A stretch of DNA of 64,000 nucleotides from Gremmenia infestans (taxonomy: Eukaryota; Ascomycota; Leotiomycetes; Helotiales; Hamatocanthoscyphaceae): contig JAFEVB010000036.1 in NCBI GenBank assembly GCA_032629725.1, positions 186,001 through 250,000 of the forward strand. The letters run 5' to 3'. Under the pieces are notes generated by a model, which had not been told where the DNA came from, searched no databases, and saw nothing but the letters and a program-made list of their open reading frames with translations. The translations under genes were made by a program, and so were the position numbers. Shown piece after piece: positions 12,029 through 24,038 of the stretch. Each line of letters opens with the position of its first letter. The stretch's first letter is position 1.

Positions 12029-13474
12029 TTAATTAACTTGCACATAATTTCCTAGGTACTAATCAGCATCATCAATGACTTGTTGTCAGGAGCATTACCT
12101 GGGAACTGTCCTTGCTTCCCCTTGATCTTGCCTATCCACCATTCATTCTCATTATTCGTCTTTGTCACAATCTCAATAACATCCCCAGTTGAAAAGCTCA
12201 AGTCTCCTTCGGCTTGAGCTTCGTAATCGTAAAGCGCCGTGGCAGTCTCCGCAGGAGGCGCGCCGCTGAATCGTGATGGTTTAGGCTTAGGAGGTGGTGG
12301 AGCTGGCCCCTTTGATTTTGCTGCTGTACCCCATGCGGAACCCGTCGAACTTGAGCGAGTGACTGTAGTCTCGTTGAACCTGGGCGATAATTGGCTTGAA
12401 TAGGGTGGCGGTGGGTTCTCTCCGTCGTCCATGGATCGTCGAACGGACGTCTTCCTGTCTTCAATAGCGAGTCGAGAGGGGGATTGCTTGTCTTCGATAG
12501 CAAGCCTGCTGCCTCCTGGACCCAATCTTGCCGGACGCTTACCACCGGTCGTCTTCCACTTGGTAATTGCCAACTTTTCTGCTTGTTCTTGGATATCCCC
12601 TCTCTTCGCTTCAAATCCCTCTATCACATCCAGATGGAGGTTGAAGTAGCCAATGTCGCATCCTTGCATCTTGTCATGAAGGGTGTAGAAGACGTTCAGT
12701 TGCATGTAGTAGAATGATTGGAATAAAGGTCGGATGAACTCGCGTTCTAAAGCGAAGAGCTTGGGTAATTCGTCCTTCAGGAGGTTGTTGAAGTACTCAA
12801 ACTCTTGAGTCGATTGTTCAACCTCATTTTCCGCCTTGTACATGGCCTTCTCATCCTTCAGACTCTTGTCCTTCTTGTCCTGAAGCTTCTTTAGGGTGGC
12901 TCGGTGTCGGTCATAATCCAGTTGCTTATGCTGTCGTTTTAGTGCAGATTTCCTTATAGCCTTTATAATTTCCGATAACTCGTCCGCAGGTCGAATCACC
13001 CTCGTCTCAATCATTTCTAGCTCGGGCTGTAGAGTAGCCAGGAGATCCGTCACAATTGCCTCGTATTCCTCACAGGCCTTTATACCTTCTGGGTTTCCTT
13101 CGGGTATGATAGAATCTGGGTCTGATACGCGACCAGATATGGGCTTGTATATCTCGGCGATGGCTTGGGAAAATTCGATTTGGTGCTTCATCATGCCAAT
13201 AATCGCATCCGAGTATTTTTTGCTCTCATCGTGCAACTTCTTAGTCTCCTTCTCGAGTTCGTCAAACCGTCGTTCCGCGTCGATATAGACGGCATCTTTC
13301 GTGTTCTCGCCAAGATTGAATTTGGCCTTGAATGTTTGGGGGGCTAAAGTATGCGTCAGCGACGGTGCGACAGGCGTTCTTTGTCCTCCCCATGCCACTA
13401 TCCCCAAGAGCCGGACGGGCCTCTGGAATAGACTCACCTCTGACGATTGACTTCTGGAAGCCCTTGAAAGACAT
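12029..13474 (-). CDS. RVS167: BAR-SH3 amphiphysin-like protein (Rvs167 homologue)
   Basis: Three exons on the minus strand (13474-13438, 13343-12099, 12051-12029) give 434 residues. The last exon adds only seven codons (ending NYVQVN) and completes the SH3 domain, so the unspliced frame would lose the end of that domain. Residues 1-250 form an N-BAR domain (MSFKGFQKSIVR amphipathic start, coiled helices such as ERRFDELEKETKKLHDESKK). A Pro/Ser-rich linker with PPPPYSS and APPPPKPKPSRF follows, then a C-terminal SH3 domain from about residue 379 (ALYDYEAQAEGDLSF, NEWWIGKI, GQFPGNYV). In yeast, Rvs167 with Rvs161 drives scission of endocytic vesicles at actin patches; length and layout fit that orthologue. 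Divergent from NFS1. Confidence 0.94.
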
Positions 13475-14170
13475 CTCTCCTCCCACTCACGTAGATCAAA
13501 ATGCCTCAGATGGCTCTCAACCGTCGGGAGGTGGTGTGGTGGGGTGGGGTATTTGTATTATGAGGCGTTTCCTTCTCGGGATAGAGCCCAACGCCCCGAA
13601 TAATTCAATAGACTGTCGCAAATGGTAGAGAAGCGGTCGGGCGGTGTCTTGGAGTTGTAAAAATTAAGAATGTAAAGAAGAGACGTCGAGTTTGGAGTAA
13701 AGCGGACTTTCGTTTCTTGCCGGCGCCGGTACAGTCCAGTATGGTATGTGTGTGATGTGATGACGAGGAATGTGAGTGGCTGAGCGTTTGCCGTCAGCCA
13801 GATCGCTAGGTATCTATGCGCCTATCGTGGGTGAGTAGGTACAAATAAGGTAGGTCCTGTAGCACAGAATTAATCGAGTTTGTGTCTAGAATGAAATGTA
13901 ACTATTCACAAGCAAAAGAGGAAGAGGGAGATCTAGATATCTAGGATAGGGAGGAGTTGCACGCAGGTGGAGTGAATAACAATATGTACCTTACCTACCT
14001 TCATAATTATGCCTCTTTTCATAAACCCGGCATGTCGCCCCAATGACGCCCGCTCTTGCACCTCAGCCAATCGCATCTGTTTTCGCTTGGAGCTTCTTTA
14101 TCAATATTTGTTGCCTCTTCTCTTCTACAACTTCTTGATCCATTCGCATCTTCTTTACCACATCACCAAT
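13475..14170. other. Divergent intergenic region RVS167/NFS1
   Basis: About 700 bp holding the promoters of both flanking genes. A pyrimidine-rich tract precedes the NFS1 start near 14110-14165. An ATG at 14009 is in frame with NFS1, but I reject it because the residues added are not targeting-peptide-like. Confidence 0.4.
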
Positions 14171-15952
14171 ATGCCGACAATGCATCCAAATACATTGCGA
14201 CAGGCCTCGCGCTTCTGCTTAAAGCAGTCGTCGTCAACCACTGGTGTTTCGAGAAATTCTGCTGCGAGAGTGGCGGGGATATCAAACCAAACAACTTCGA
14301 GGAGGGGGTATGTCTCGGCGACGAAGAAAGACAACGCTCAGGTCAACGTCGACACTGCCATTCGAGCCGATCAAAAGGCATTCTTTGCAGAGACCGGCAA
14401 GCTTCCAGAGAAAACGATTATGCCAGGAACTGATGTCAACGCTGATGCGATGATGAGCCCTATGGCCGGTATGGCTTAACTCCGCAAAAGAGCGAACTTT
14501 CGCTGATTTGAATTTTCACAGGTGTTTTGAAGCAAGCCACAGTTATGGATGAAGGCGAGAGACCAATCTATCTTGATATGCAAGCTACAACACCTCTTGA
14601 TCCGCGGGTGTTGGATGCTATGCTGCCATACTACAGTGGACTTTATGGCAACCCCCACTCGAGAACGCATGCTTATGGATGGGAAACCGATAAGGGTATT
14701 GAAGAGGCTCGCGAGCATATTGCAAACCTTATTGGAGCTGACCCGAAGGAGATAATCTTCACGAGCGGAGCTACCGAAAGTAACAATATGAGTGTCAAGG
14801 GAGTTGCGAGGTTCTTTGGCCGAGGCGGAAAGAAGAACCATATAATTACCACCCAGACAGAACATAAGTGTGTTCTTGACAGCTGTCGGCATTTACAAGA
14901 CGAAGGATTTGAAGTTACATATCTACCTGTCTTGAGCACCGGCCTGGTCGATATGGCTCAACTCGAAGCTGCCATCCGACCAGAGACTTGTCTCGTCAGT
15001 ATAATGTCAGTGAACAACGAGATTGGTGTTATCCAACCCCTGGAGGAGATAGGCAAGCTTTGCAGGTCAAAGAAGGTTTTCTTCCACACCGATGGAGCAC
15101 AGGCTGTCGGCAAGATCCCAATGGATGTCAACAAGATGCAGATTGATCTAATGTCCATTTCTTCTCATAAGATTTACGGACCAAAGGGAATGGGAGCTTG
15201 CTATATCCGAAGAAGGCCTAGAGTCAGAATCGACCCTATCATCTCTGGAGGCGGACAGGAGAGAGGATTAAGAAGTGGTACCCTTGCGCCTGCGCTGGTT
15301 GTCGGATTTGGAGAAGCTTGTCGAATTGCCAAGGAGGAGATGGATGTGAGTACTCCCTTTACTTTTTACTTTGTTGAATATGATGAACTACTTCATATGC
15401 ATGGCTTTCAGAGTGATCTCCTTGCTTGCAAGTTGAGGCTTCCTTGAAGAGACGCAGTACATTTTCTGATTTCCTACTCTACATACTTAAGCTTGAATAT
15501 AATTGTCGAGCATAGCTAATGGTCTTTAGTATGATTCTAAACGAATCAAGATGCTCTCCGACAGACTTCTTAGCGGTCTCCTCTCCCTGGAGCACACCAC
15601 CCAAAACGGAGACCCGAACCACTTTTACCCGGGCTGTGTGAACGTATCATTCGCTTACGTCGAGGGTGAGTCCCTTCTCATGGCCCTGAAAGACATCGCC
15701 CTCTCCTCCGGCAGCGCCTGCACCTCCGCCTCCCTAGAGCCCAGCTACGTACTACGGGCCTTGGGTAGTAGTGATGAGAGCGCCCACAGCAGTATCCGTT
15801 TCGGTATTGGTCGCTTTACCACAGAGTCAGAGATCGACTATGTGCTCAAGGCAGTGAAGGAACGAGTCACGTTTTTGAGAGAGCTGAGCCCGCTTTGGGA
15901 GCTCGTGCAGGAGGGTGTTGCTCTTGATAGTATACAGTGGAGTCAGCATTGA
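14171..15952 (+). CDS. NFS1: Mitochondrial cysteine desulfurase Nfs1
   Basis: Exons 14171-14468, 14522-15345 and 15530-15952 give 514 residues, the usual length. The enzyme is a pyridoxal-phosphate-dependent desulfurase that converts L-cysteine to L-alanine and passes sulfur to the Isu scaffold for Fe-S cluster assembly, mainly in the mitochondrial matrix. Visible features are an Arg/Ser-rich targeting sequence (RQASRFCLKQSSSTT...RRGY), the PLP-binding region IFTSGATESNN, HTDGAQAVGK, the PLP Schiff-base lysine in SSHKIYGPKG (about K316), and the sulfur-carrying cysteine in SGSACTSASLEPS (about C438). The C-terminus FLRELSPLWELVQEG...WSQH is the typical eukaryotic Nfs1 tail that contacts the scaffold. 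The third intron boundary (184-nt intron) restores the conserved YDSKRIKMLSDRLL stretch. Confidence 0.97.
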
Positions 15953-16565
15953 TTATGTTCATATGATGGGGGAAGGTGTCAGGGTTAGGCGTCAGGGTTG
16001 AATGATTAATGGGTGGATTTCTCTCCATGTAGTTTTAGGCAGAGAAACTGCGTGTATACAATCATTACATAATTCCCCTTTACCAAGAAACCTGCATAGA
16101 AATTTGTTGAGAACAATTTCCCTTCACGGCATATTGTCAACAGATCTTGATGTAGACTGAAGTAGAGATCCATTCGTTGATATGTATCGTCATAACGCCT
16201 GTCATGCAATCCATGTCTTCCCTTTTGTAAGATATTACACTCATATTCGTATCACACCCGACTCTGTTGCCCGTCCGTCCTGATATCATACAATCCTCCC
16301 GAGCTATCTCCAACATCGACGGTGCTTGTTATTCCACTGCCACATCCATCCATCCATACCCTTTCCATGCATCTCCCAATCCATCTACCACCCCTTCTTT
16401 CCCATCATACACCCTCCTCCATCTCCATCTCCCTCCTCATCTCCCTTACTTCATCCCTTCTCTACAACCTGCAAATAAACCCCATTAGCACAGCTATCCT
16501 CTCAACCACCCCATGCCCATATTCCTTCAACAGGAAAAAGGAAAAGAAAGAAAGAAAGAAAAAAC
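15953..16565. other. Intergenic region between convergent genes
   Basis: About 600 bp between the 3' ends of NFS1 and the Tom6-like gene; it contains 3' UTRs, pyrimidine-rich sequence around 16260-16480 and a short AAAG-rich run near 16535-16560. No exon is supported. Confidence 0.5.
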
Positions 16566-16763
16566 TCACGGCGGCAAAAGAAATTCACTCCAACTACTAG
16601 CAAACAACGCAACAGCCGCCCCAAAAATAGCCACGCTCCGCACCACGCTCGCGTTCTCGGGCGATGTCAACGTGTTGTACGTGCTTGCGAAATAGCCCTT
16701 TGGGGCAGAGCGCCGCGAGGACGTCGCGGCTTGGATGGGGATGCGTTGGACCTTTGGTGGCAT
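16566..16763 (-). CDS. TOM6: Small TOM-complex subunit (Tom6-like)
   Basis: A single-exon 65-residue protein. The N-terminal half is basic (VQRIPIQAATSSRRSAPKGY). A conserved block, TYNTLTSPENASVVRSVAIF, leads into one transmembrane helix (about residues 42-60) and the end SSWSEFLLPP. This pattern (basic cytosolic segment, SPEN...VRS, single C-terminal tail anchor ending LLPP) is that of fungal Tom6, which stabilises the outer-membrane protein-import channel by helping Tom22 bind Tom40. It is easily missed because of its size. The alternative is another small tail-anchored TOM subunit such as Tom5 or Tom7, but the sequence fits Tom6 better. Confidence 0.72.
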   Translation of the reverse strand: MPPKVQRIPIQAATSSRRSAPKGYFASTYNTLTSPENASVVRSVAIFGAAVALFASSWSEFLLPP

Positions 16764-17401
16764 GTTTGCGGAAGAAATGGGTTGAGGGGTTCTTGTGTGT
16801 GGGTGTGGGTTGTGGAGGGTTGGTGGAGGGTTGGTGGTGGTAAGGTGAGTTGGGGTGGAGAGCTTGGAGATGTAATTTTTTGGGCGAGGATGGCATGGCA
16901 TGGATGGATGGATGGGAGATTTAATGCCTTGTATATGAGGTTTGGTAAGATATTTTAGCACGTGACTAGTGCGTGACCGCCCCTTTTACTTTGATGCAGT
17001 GGGGTATCATTTTCTATTGCTTCATATATGAGCGACTTTATCTTATATTTTATTGGGTAGGTGAAGCTCAGGTAGCTATTCGAGTCTCGGGGTGAGCGGG
17101 TTTGCAGCAGAATACGGAGTGGAGTATTCCGATTTCTTGGATCAAATCCAACTGAAAAAAGGTGGGCGTAATGTTATAGAGATGGAGAGCTCTATACTTG
17201 GGGTAGAAAAGTACCCTCAAGTTGTTACTGGTAGAACTTTGATTAAATCGGACTTTGGAGATAAGATTGCTGTAGAAAATAGTGTTTGGGGTGGATGGGA
17301 AAGGAAAGTTATATGTAGTGTTTGATGTCGTTGCAAATGAGAAGCTTCACTAACAGTAAGTAAACATCGAGCATCTTCTCAATCCAAACATCCAATCCGA
17401 A
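16764..17401. other. Intergenic region
   Basis: About 640 bp between the Tom6-like start and the dehydrogenase pseudogene. The GT-rich tract at 16790-16860 is probably the 5' UTR/promoter of the Tom6-like gene. A short open frame at 17092-17325 starts with GTG and has no recognisable features. Confidence 0.45.
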
Positions 17402-18101
17402 GTGACAGCCAACATTAAAACAATCCTCCTCGTCGGTGCAACCTCCGCCTAGGAGAAACCTTCGCTCGCCACTTCCACTCATTCCACAGGCAAGAAAGTC
17501 GTCGCATCTAGTCGTTACATCGAACGACCAACGCCCTAAAATCCGAGCTTCCTGGTCTTGAAACCTTCCAACTAGACGTCACAGACTCACCAACCTCGAA
17601 TCCAACCTCTCCACATCATCACCACCCACCCCACTCTCAACAGCGTCTTCATCGTGAGCGGCAGGATGAAGCTCGCCGATTTCAAACCCCCGCTACTGTA
17701 ATCTCAGAGGTAAACGCCAACCTCATGGCCCTGTTCATCATCTCCAGATTCATGGCGTCGCATGTTCTAGCTCTGCCCCGCGATGCTCATCACCGTCTCC
17801 TTAAGCCTAGCTTTCGTCGTCGTCCCTAGCTGTTAAGTCTACAATGCCACAAAGTCCTGCGCTCAGCTTGCCGCTACAAATATTAACGTCACTAAGCTCG
17901 CGCAGCCGTTTAATGCGCAGCATAGGGGGAGAGCGAGGAAGGCGCTCCAGCCTATGCCGCTGGATGAATATATGAGCGACTGCGTTTAAGTGGTTTGAGA
18001 CGGACGGTATGAAGGAGATTTCAACTGGGTTTTCGGAGATCCGTGTGAAGACGCGGAGGGAGGCATTTGGGCCTATTTTTGAGGATTTCGGGATAGATTA
18101 A
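17402..18101 (+). pseudogene. Decayed short-chain dehydrogenase/reductase
   Basis: Fragments of one SDR protein lie in order but in different frames. They are TILLVGATS (nucleotide-binding start), FARHFHS, KKVVASSRYIE, LKSELPGLETFQLDVTDS, VFIVSGRMKLADFKP, EVNANLMALFIISRFMASH, MLITVSLSLAFVV, YNATKSCA and NINVTKLAQPFN, and it ends GPIFEDFGID before a stop at 18101. The catalytic YxxxK pair (YNATK) is still readable. Lesions include loss of the start (gtg at 17402-17404 where atg would fit), a stop plus deletion where the glycine-rich loop should be, and several frameshifts. The family covers NAD(P)H-dependent oxidoreductases of about 240 residues. It is clearly nonfunctional as read. Its position beside three regulators suggests a former pathway gene. 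Confidence 0.85.
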
Positions 18102-18283
18102 TGAGGTTGTAGGATAGATGGTAGATAGGTTCGTAGCTTGATTAGGTTCGTAGCTTGATGGATTGATGCCGCCTTGTACGTGGGGTCTTGTCTGGTGTTC
18201 CGTGCTGATATGGATATGGTACGCTCGGATTGGATGTAGTCGGTACGTAGAACGAGTGTAACAGGTTTAGTCTGGTCCTATAT

Positions 18284-20782
18284 TCATACGCTTTGCATCT
18301 GAAACTCATAGGGGACTGCCTCGATAAATGACTGCTGTTGTACCTGCAGGAATTGATCCCAAGCATCCTGTTTATCATTTAGTGGACGTTGTAAAACATC
18401 AGAGGTTAAAGGACTTACCCAATCAAAGTCATTTGGAACAGAAAGATCGGAAGACAGGATATCAGGAAACGTATCTTGCATGATGGCGTCCTCGGTAGTA
18501 GGATATCCCACTGCGAGAGGCATCCCACCCAGCGCGAATTGATCGGTAAAGTAGGGATCAAATCTTAAAGTTTCCGCCGTTGTGTTCGTGGCCAATGCTG
18601 GTAAGGGTTGAGCTTGATATATCTGCTCTGTTCTCTTCTCCTCTCGCTGGCCTTTGATTTTCAGCTTGCCTAAAACAGCATCCAACAAGGTGACAGCCCT
18701 CTTTGCATCTCGGCAATCATCCACAATGTCCGCCCATATATTCCTTGATCTCAGAATGGCGTTCAGCTTTTGTGGTTCCGTAATGACACAAGGTGGGAAA
18801 TTGTTGTCTGGGAATTGTCGTCGGAGGTTTATGACATCCAGGCATATGACCATTGCCGCGAGAAGAAAATCGTGGGTGGTGATGACGAAATGGTACCATT
18901 TCATTTTGACAAGTGGTCCGCCTGGACGGATTCCTTCGTGCATCAATGCTTGGTGATTTAGAAGAGCAACCGCTGAAGCAACGCATGTCTTCCGTGAGTA
19001 ATAGAACTTTCCCGGCGGGGTACCTTCTGGCGCAGCATCCCAAAATTTACGATGGAGTAGAACTATTGCTTTGTGGTAAAATAGTTGGAGGATATATTTC
19101 TCCATGGTCGTTGCTGGTTGGTCATCCTTCATATCTTCCAGTGTATCCCCGAGCTGTAGATGAGCTGGAATCATCTCCCGGGTTTTCATTAAGTTCAAGT
19201 CGAGCCTCATGACCTCTGCAAAAGGCTGCGGCCGAAGAAGATGGAGGAACTCTACAACCTCGCCGTAGGCCCGCATCAATCGAGACTTGACAACCTGAAA
19301 ACAAGCTTTAGTTGGTTCGGTCAGAGGTCGAGAAGGTGGTAATTCCTTCATATCCTCGTAAAGCTCCTCCTCATGGAGATTGCGAGGTGGCTGCGTATCG
19401 CATTCCGCATACTTGACAGGCTTGGGTAGACCAACAAGTACCGAAAATAGCAGTTCATGCTGATTAAGGCTGATCCAAACTCTCCTTCGCATCTCCCCTT
19501 GAAAGGGTGTGAGATTCGGGTGTTGTGATGGATCACGGTGGTAACCTTGCTGCAATGCCAGTCGCATGATTGTACCTGATAAAAGCCATGTGCCCATATC
19601 CCCATCTCTAGAGACTGTGTACTCGAGCATTGTGTAGAACATCAATGTTTCGATTGTGAACTCGACTGGTTTAGTTATATCGGCAAGCACAATACACTGG
19701 GCTGCCCGAATACGATATAGATCTACCATCGCGGGTAAGGTGCTCAGGTATTCGGGAGGGATATCGCCGGTTCTAGTGTATGACTGCATTGCAAGACCCA
19801 TCGCGCCAAACAAGAGACCTATCCACATTATTTTGGTTTCAGCTGGATTTTCCCAGTGCTTGTTACACTGCTCAAGGTCAGCTTTGCACTCAAATATAAC
19901 GAGACCATCTCACCTGCTTCAGAAATGTTGCTTCATGAACCAAAACTAAACATATGTCAGTGATATTCCGGTAGTGAGAAGTGGTCACAATTACATGTCG
20001 CGGGTACCGATGGGGTGTAAGATTCAAAAAATTGAGAAACAAGTCTGTCAGCGGCTTCCCTGGAAGGCAAAGACTCCATGATAGTTGCTCGATCAAGAGG
20101 CTGGGAAAGTCCGGAAAGGAGACTTGGTCGAAAAGGCTTTCCAGTAGGAACTGGGCCATTTGAGAACTCAATCTTATCGTTCTCTTCACTCCAAGCATCC
20201 TTCATAGCTCCAAGCTGCGCCGCGTCAGGCAACATTCTTTGGGAATTAACAAAGTACTCACCTCATTCAAGATAGCATCCCAGTGTGTGCTCCTGGAATC
20301 AACAGATATCTTTTGCCCTCCAGTTTGATCTGGGCTTTCACTGTTGTTCTCGGCACTTGACACGTGGGAACGACTGGATGCAGAAGTTTCAGAGCGATTC
20401 CCATTAGTATCCATCATGGAGAGAATGGAGCTCTCGAGGCGATTGAGCCTCTTCCTCATATCCTCAGCATCTGAGCGTGGGTTTGATAGGTTTGAGCTCT
20501 TCTTGTCCGCTTTCTCCACGTACGTACACGAAGCTGCAATCGTTTCTCCTCTGACAACACAATTCTGGCATGGCTTCTCTCGATTGCATTTCAATCTGTG
20601 CTTCTATCAATATGACAGTCTGCATTATGCCCATAGAGTGTACATAATAGGGAAGGTGCTCACTTTCGAACTCGACACGCGATACATGAAAGGGGGACAC
20701 GCCTGCGGGTCAAGCGTTGTCCATTGGCCCGAGGTACTGGACGCTTGGCAGCCTCTCCTTTTGCCTCATCTAGTGCAGTCAT
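18284..20782 (-). CDS. Zn2Cys6 fungal-specific transcription factor (1 of 3)
   Basis: Six exons on the minus strand (20782-20664, 20595-20262, 20214-19995, 19945-19914, 19867-18419, 18367-18284) give 745 residues with the frame kept throughout. The zinc cluster is C33-x2-C36-x6-C43-x5-C49-x2-C52-x10-C63 (SCIACRVRK, LKCNREKPCQNC). A heptad-like dimerisation segment follows (MRKRLNRLESSILSM). The fungal_trans regulatory domain (MWIGLLFGAMGLAMQ, then RRRVWISLNQHELLFSVLVG) is typical of full-length regulators. One exon is only 32 nt. The last intron (51 nt) is in frame and could be retained. Such proteins are nuclear DNA-binding regulators that usually control adjacent catabolic or secondary-metabolite genes; no intact partner enzyme is nearby. 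Confidence 0.9.
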
Positions 20783-21571
20783 ACTTAGTACACTGGTTTG
20801 GGAAATCAAAGAGTGATAGGAACACCAAGGTCTTTCTTTGCATTAATCATAAGCTATGAGCTCGAATTCACAACATGTCAGATGTGGCATCGTTGAAAAG
20901 CGGGCCACTCCTTCGGACTTAAGCCTCAGGAGCTAACACCAGGTACTTTAGGTACCACCGTGCCTGCGGTGAAGTACTGCTACCGCATAAAAAATACGGA
21001 TTTGTAGGCCTCCTTTGGTCATAAGATAACTCAATTCCCTGATATGTCTAATGTGCAACGATTAAGTTGTATACCACCCTTTATAGAGATTCAGTATCTA
21101 CGGCGCAGGTACGGAGTACGGACTACGGTAGGTACTGACTTGGAAATACTCGTAACCCTCGATGAGTTAATTGTTTTAGAATTAATTATTCTACCTCGCC
21201 ACCCTCTTAAAGCCAACAGATATTTAGAGGTCGAGATTTAACTTTCACTGTTACGCGAATACGATATGGCTGAGTCTGTGATTGAGGCTTGAATGAGCCC
21301 CTCCTGACTGTGGCACAAAATCTTAAAATAGTACGTAAGAATCCCTCCGACAAGATGGACTCCATCAGACCTTTTATCAGACTAATCATTAAAGTCCTAG
21401 TCTTTAATATAGATCAAAGCGGATAACAAAACACAAGCTGGTCTTTCAGTGGTTCAATCCAATCATCTACTTGACTTTCGATGCGAATACGGTTTGCGAA
21501 TGTGCTTTTGTCTATTTAGTGTCATCTTTTGAAGGGACAAAGCTAGCGGATTCTCCCTCATCGTTGGAACG
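20783..21571. other. Divergent intergenic region between two regulators
   Basis: About 790 bp containing the promoters of the first and second Zn2Cys6 genes. It holds short palindromic ggtacc-type sequence near 20941-20957 and a TACGGAGTA copy at 21110-21118. No exon is supported. Confidence 0.45.
21110..21118. repeat. TACGGAGTA dispersed 9-mer
   Basis: Exact copy of the recurring 9-mer, followed at once by related CGGACTACGG sequence. Confidence 0.6.
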
Positions 21572-23669
21572 ATGACCTCGGAATCACCCAAGGAGATTAT
21601 TAGGAGAAGACAGAATACCAAAACAAAATCGGGTTGCTTGACCTGCGTAATATCAACAATTTTCTTTGTTCCTCGGGTTTGCTGTGTTGAGAACCCCGAG
21701 GAGTGGTTTACCTATACGGCTCTTGCTTTTGGTAGAGAAATAGTAACTAATTCCTCGACAGAAAAAGAGGAGAGTCAAATGTGACGAGGCCAAGCCAAAG
21801 TGCAATCGGTGCATCAAAGTTGGACTTGAATGCGACGGGTACTCGAAGGTCCGACAGAGCCTGCTGCGCCCACGGATTTTACTACCGCTCCAGATTCCTG
21901 ACAATCTATCAGTTGTACCTTTCTCGGGAATTGAGTGCCATAGTGAATTCGAATTTACGCATTTTCAGCACTTCCAAAACGAAATAGCTCTTGATCTGTC
22001 TGGGGCTTTGGACAAGTCCACCTGGAATCGACTCGTGATTGACGGCTGTCGGAAACAACCTTATGTGCTTACAGCTGTTGTTGCAATCGGCGCTCTCAGT
22101 GTATCGAGGAAGCTACATCGAGAAGCCAAAGATGAAGCCTCGAGAGTTAATGCGCTTCGACACAGACAAATCGATTTGCAACACCATGAAAAATCTCTGC
22201 AGGTAATGAGGGAAACCCTGGGCAATCGACCGGATTCCAGAGCCGCATTGATGGCTTGTTTGATGGTGTGCTTATTCGGTAAGTCTTTACTTTGAACACT
22301 TTCTGCTTCGGGTATCTTAAGACTGCTTACTCGAGTTGTGGTTTCAGAGTAAACGGCCTCCCCATCCATAGCCTCAAGTCCCAGGTTTTATAGTACTGAC
22401 TCAACGCCCTGGTGTTTAGAATGTCTAGCTGGTAACCTCATTACCACAATCAGCCACACTCGCAGTGTAAGTTGATATAGGACCAGATGCTGCCAAATTT
22501 TATGTGATTGTCTGGTCCAACTTGTTGGGAAGATTCGCCTATTCTAGAAGATTCTATGATCCTGTTCTCAAAGTATTCGATGAAACCGTAGAATAAACAT
22601 GCTGACACTACATGTATGATAGGGACTGAAGCTTTTTCGAGAATGCTTCAAAGACAGTGGTGGGGACTGCGATCCCCAGACTCTTCGTACCATGCTTCCG
22701 GAGATCGCGATGGTCCAGGCAGGTACCTTTTTCAACACTCAGATGCTAGGGATAAACGATTCAAGCCCAGCAGAAAGCCACCGACTATCGATAAATGAAG
22801 GCGAGGAGGAAATCCAACAAATGCCCTTGAAATTCTCGAATATAGACGATGTTCGTCACTACTGGCGTTTGATTGACTCACGAGCAATTTTTTTCATGTG
22901 GAAGATATCCAATCTCCAACAAGAGCAGAGTACAACATCGGAACTCTACGAAGGAAGGGAAGTTACCTCTAAGCAAGACGAGAGTGCAATTGGTCCACAG
23001 ATCGGTATCTCTACACCTTCCGACAGGTTGAAAATTTTTGAAGATGAAAGGGACAAATTGGCACGAGAACACAGACGGTGGCGCCGGGCCTTCAAAGCTT
23101 TATACAACAAAATCACTCAGTCGTCTGACAAAGCAGCAGCAATTGCAGCACACATCCTTTTTGTCCGTTGCAAGACTAGCGAGATGTACCTGGTCAGCTC
23201 GCTGGATACGGACAATTGCTCTTTCGACAAGCACCTTGAAGACTTCAAAGAACTTGTTTCCACTTGCAGAAACATCATACAGATGAAGAAAAGTATTTCG
23301 GATGATAATTTCACTTTCAATCTTGGAGTAATTCCTGCTCTTCATGCAGTTGGAAAGTGGTGTCGAGATCGAACACTTCGCCGGGAGGCCATTGCTTTGC
23401 AGCGGTGGTATGCCTGCCGAGAAGGCACGCGGAATTCTACCACGATGGCTAACTTGGATGCTTGGCGGGTGGGTCTAGAGGAAGATGGCATTGACACGGA
23501 TTATATACCCCCGCATGCTAGGATTGGGAGCTTTGGTGTTGAGATAAATGCTGCAGAGAAAGTTCTGATAATGAGGTTTACCCGGGGTCCTAAAGGAAAT
23601 GGGAATGAGCAAATGGAGGAAGCACGCATGACCTTCCCAAAGGACAAAGATAAAAGTTATTGGACTTAG
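21572..23669 (+). CDS. Zn2Cys6 fungal-specific transcription factor (2 of 3)
   Basis: Four exons (21572-21646, 21762-22278, 22420-22466, 22623-23669) give 561 residues. The zinc cluster is canonical: C22-x2-C25-x6-C32-x6-C39-x2-C42-x6-C49 (SGCLTC, then KKRRVKCDEAKPKCNRC). The first intron falls exactly between the second and third zinc ligands, so an unspliced message cannot make the DNA-binding domain. The rest resembles the DUF3468/fungal_trans_2 regulator group (YVLTAVVAIGALS, ALMACLMVCLFE, SHTRSGLKLFRECF). The 47-nt third exon was placed because it links those blocks in frame. Predicted nuclear; the target genes are unknown. Confidence 0.87.
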
Positions 23670-24038
23670 AAAAGTTGGAGAAAATGGTACACACGTGCAA
23701 GACTTTGACGTGATATATTCCGTTGCTCGGATAGTTTATCACGTGACAAATGCCCATTTCATAAGCAAAACTCTCCGAGCCAATCACTCGAGTCGCCCCT
23801 CCAGCCGAACGACGGCGGAGGAAAGAAATCTCGCCAGGCAGCGCATGATGACGGTCAACGCGTGTTGCACATTTATTTTACCTCTCTCATCTCGATTCTC
23901 GCGTTTGACATGAAATGACATCTGGCCTTTGTCTTTAGAAATTCCCTGGGTTTCTATATCAAACAAGTCGTCGATAATAGTCCTACAAATCAGCGAGATA
24001 TTCGCCGTCCATCTATTTCGTATCTCACATTCATCAAG
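23670..24038. other. Intergenic region between second and third regulators
   Basis: About 370 bp with the 3' end of one gene and the promoter of the next. One ACGCGT hexamer is at 23858-23863. No exon is seen. Confidence 0.4.

Noticed and set aside
14009..14170. Upstream in-frame ATG for NFS1
   Set aside because: The added residues do not look like a targeting peptide, whereas the ATG at 14171 gives a typical mitochondrial presequence.
17092..17325. 77-residue open frame
   Set aside because: Starts with GTG, contains no motif, intergenic.
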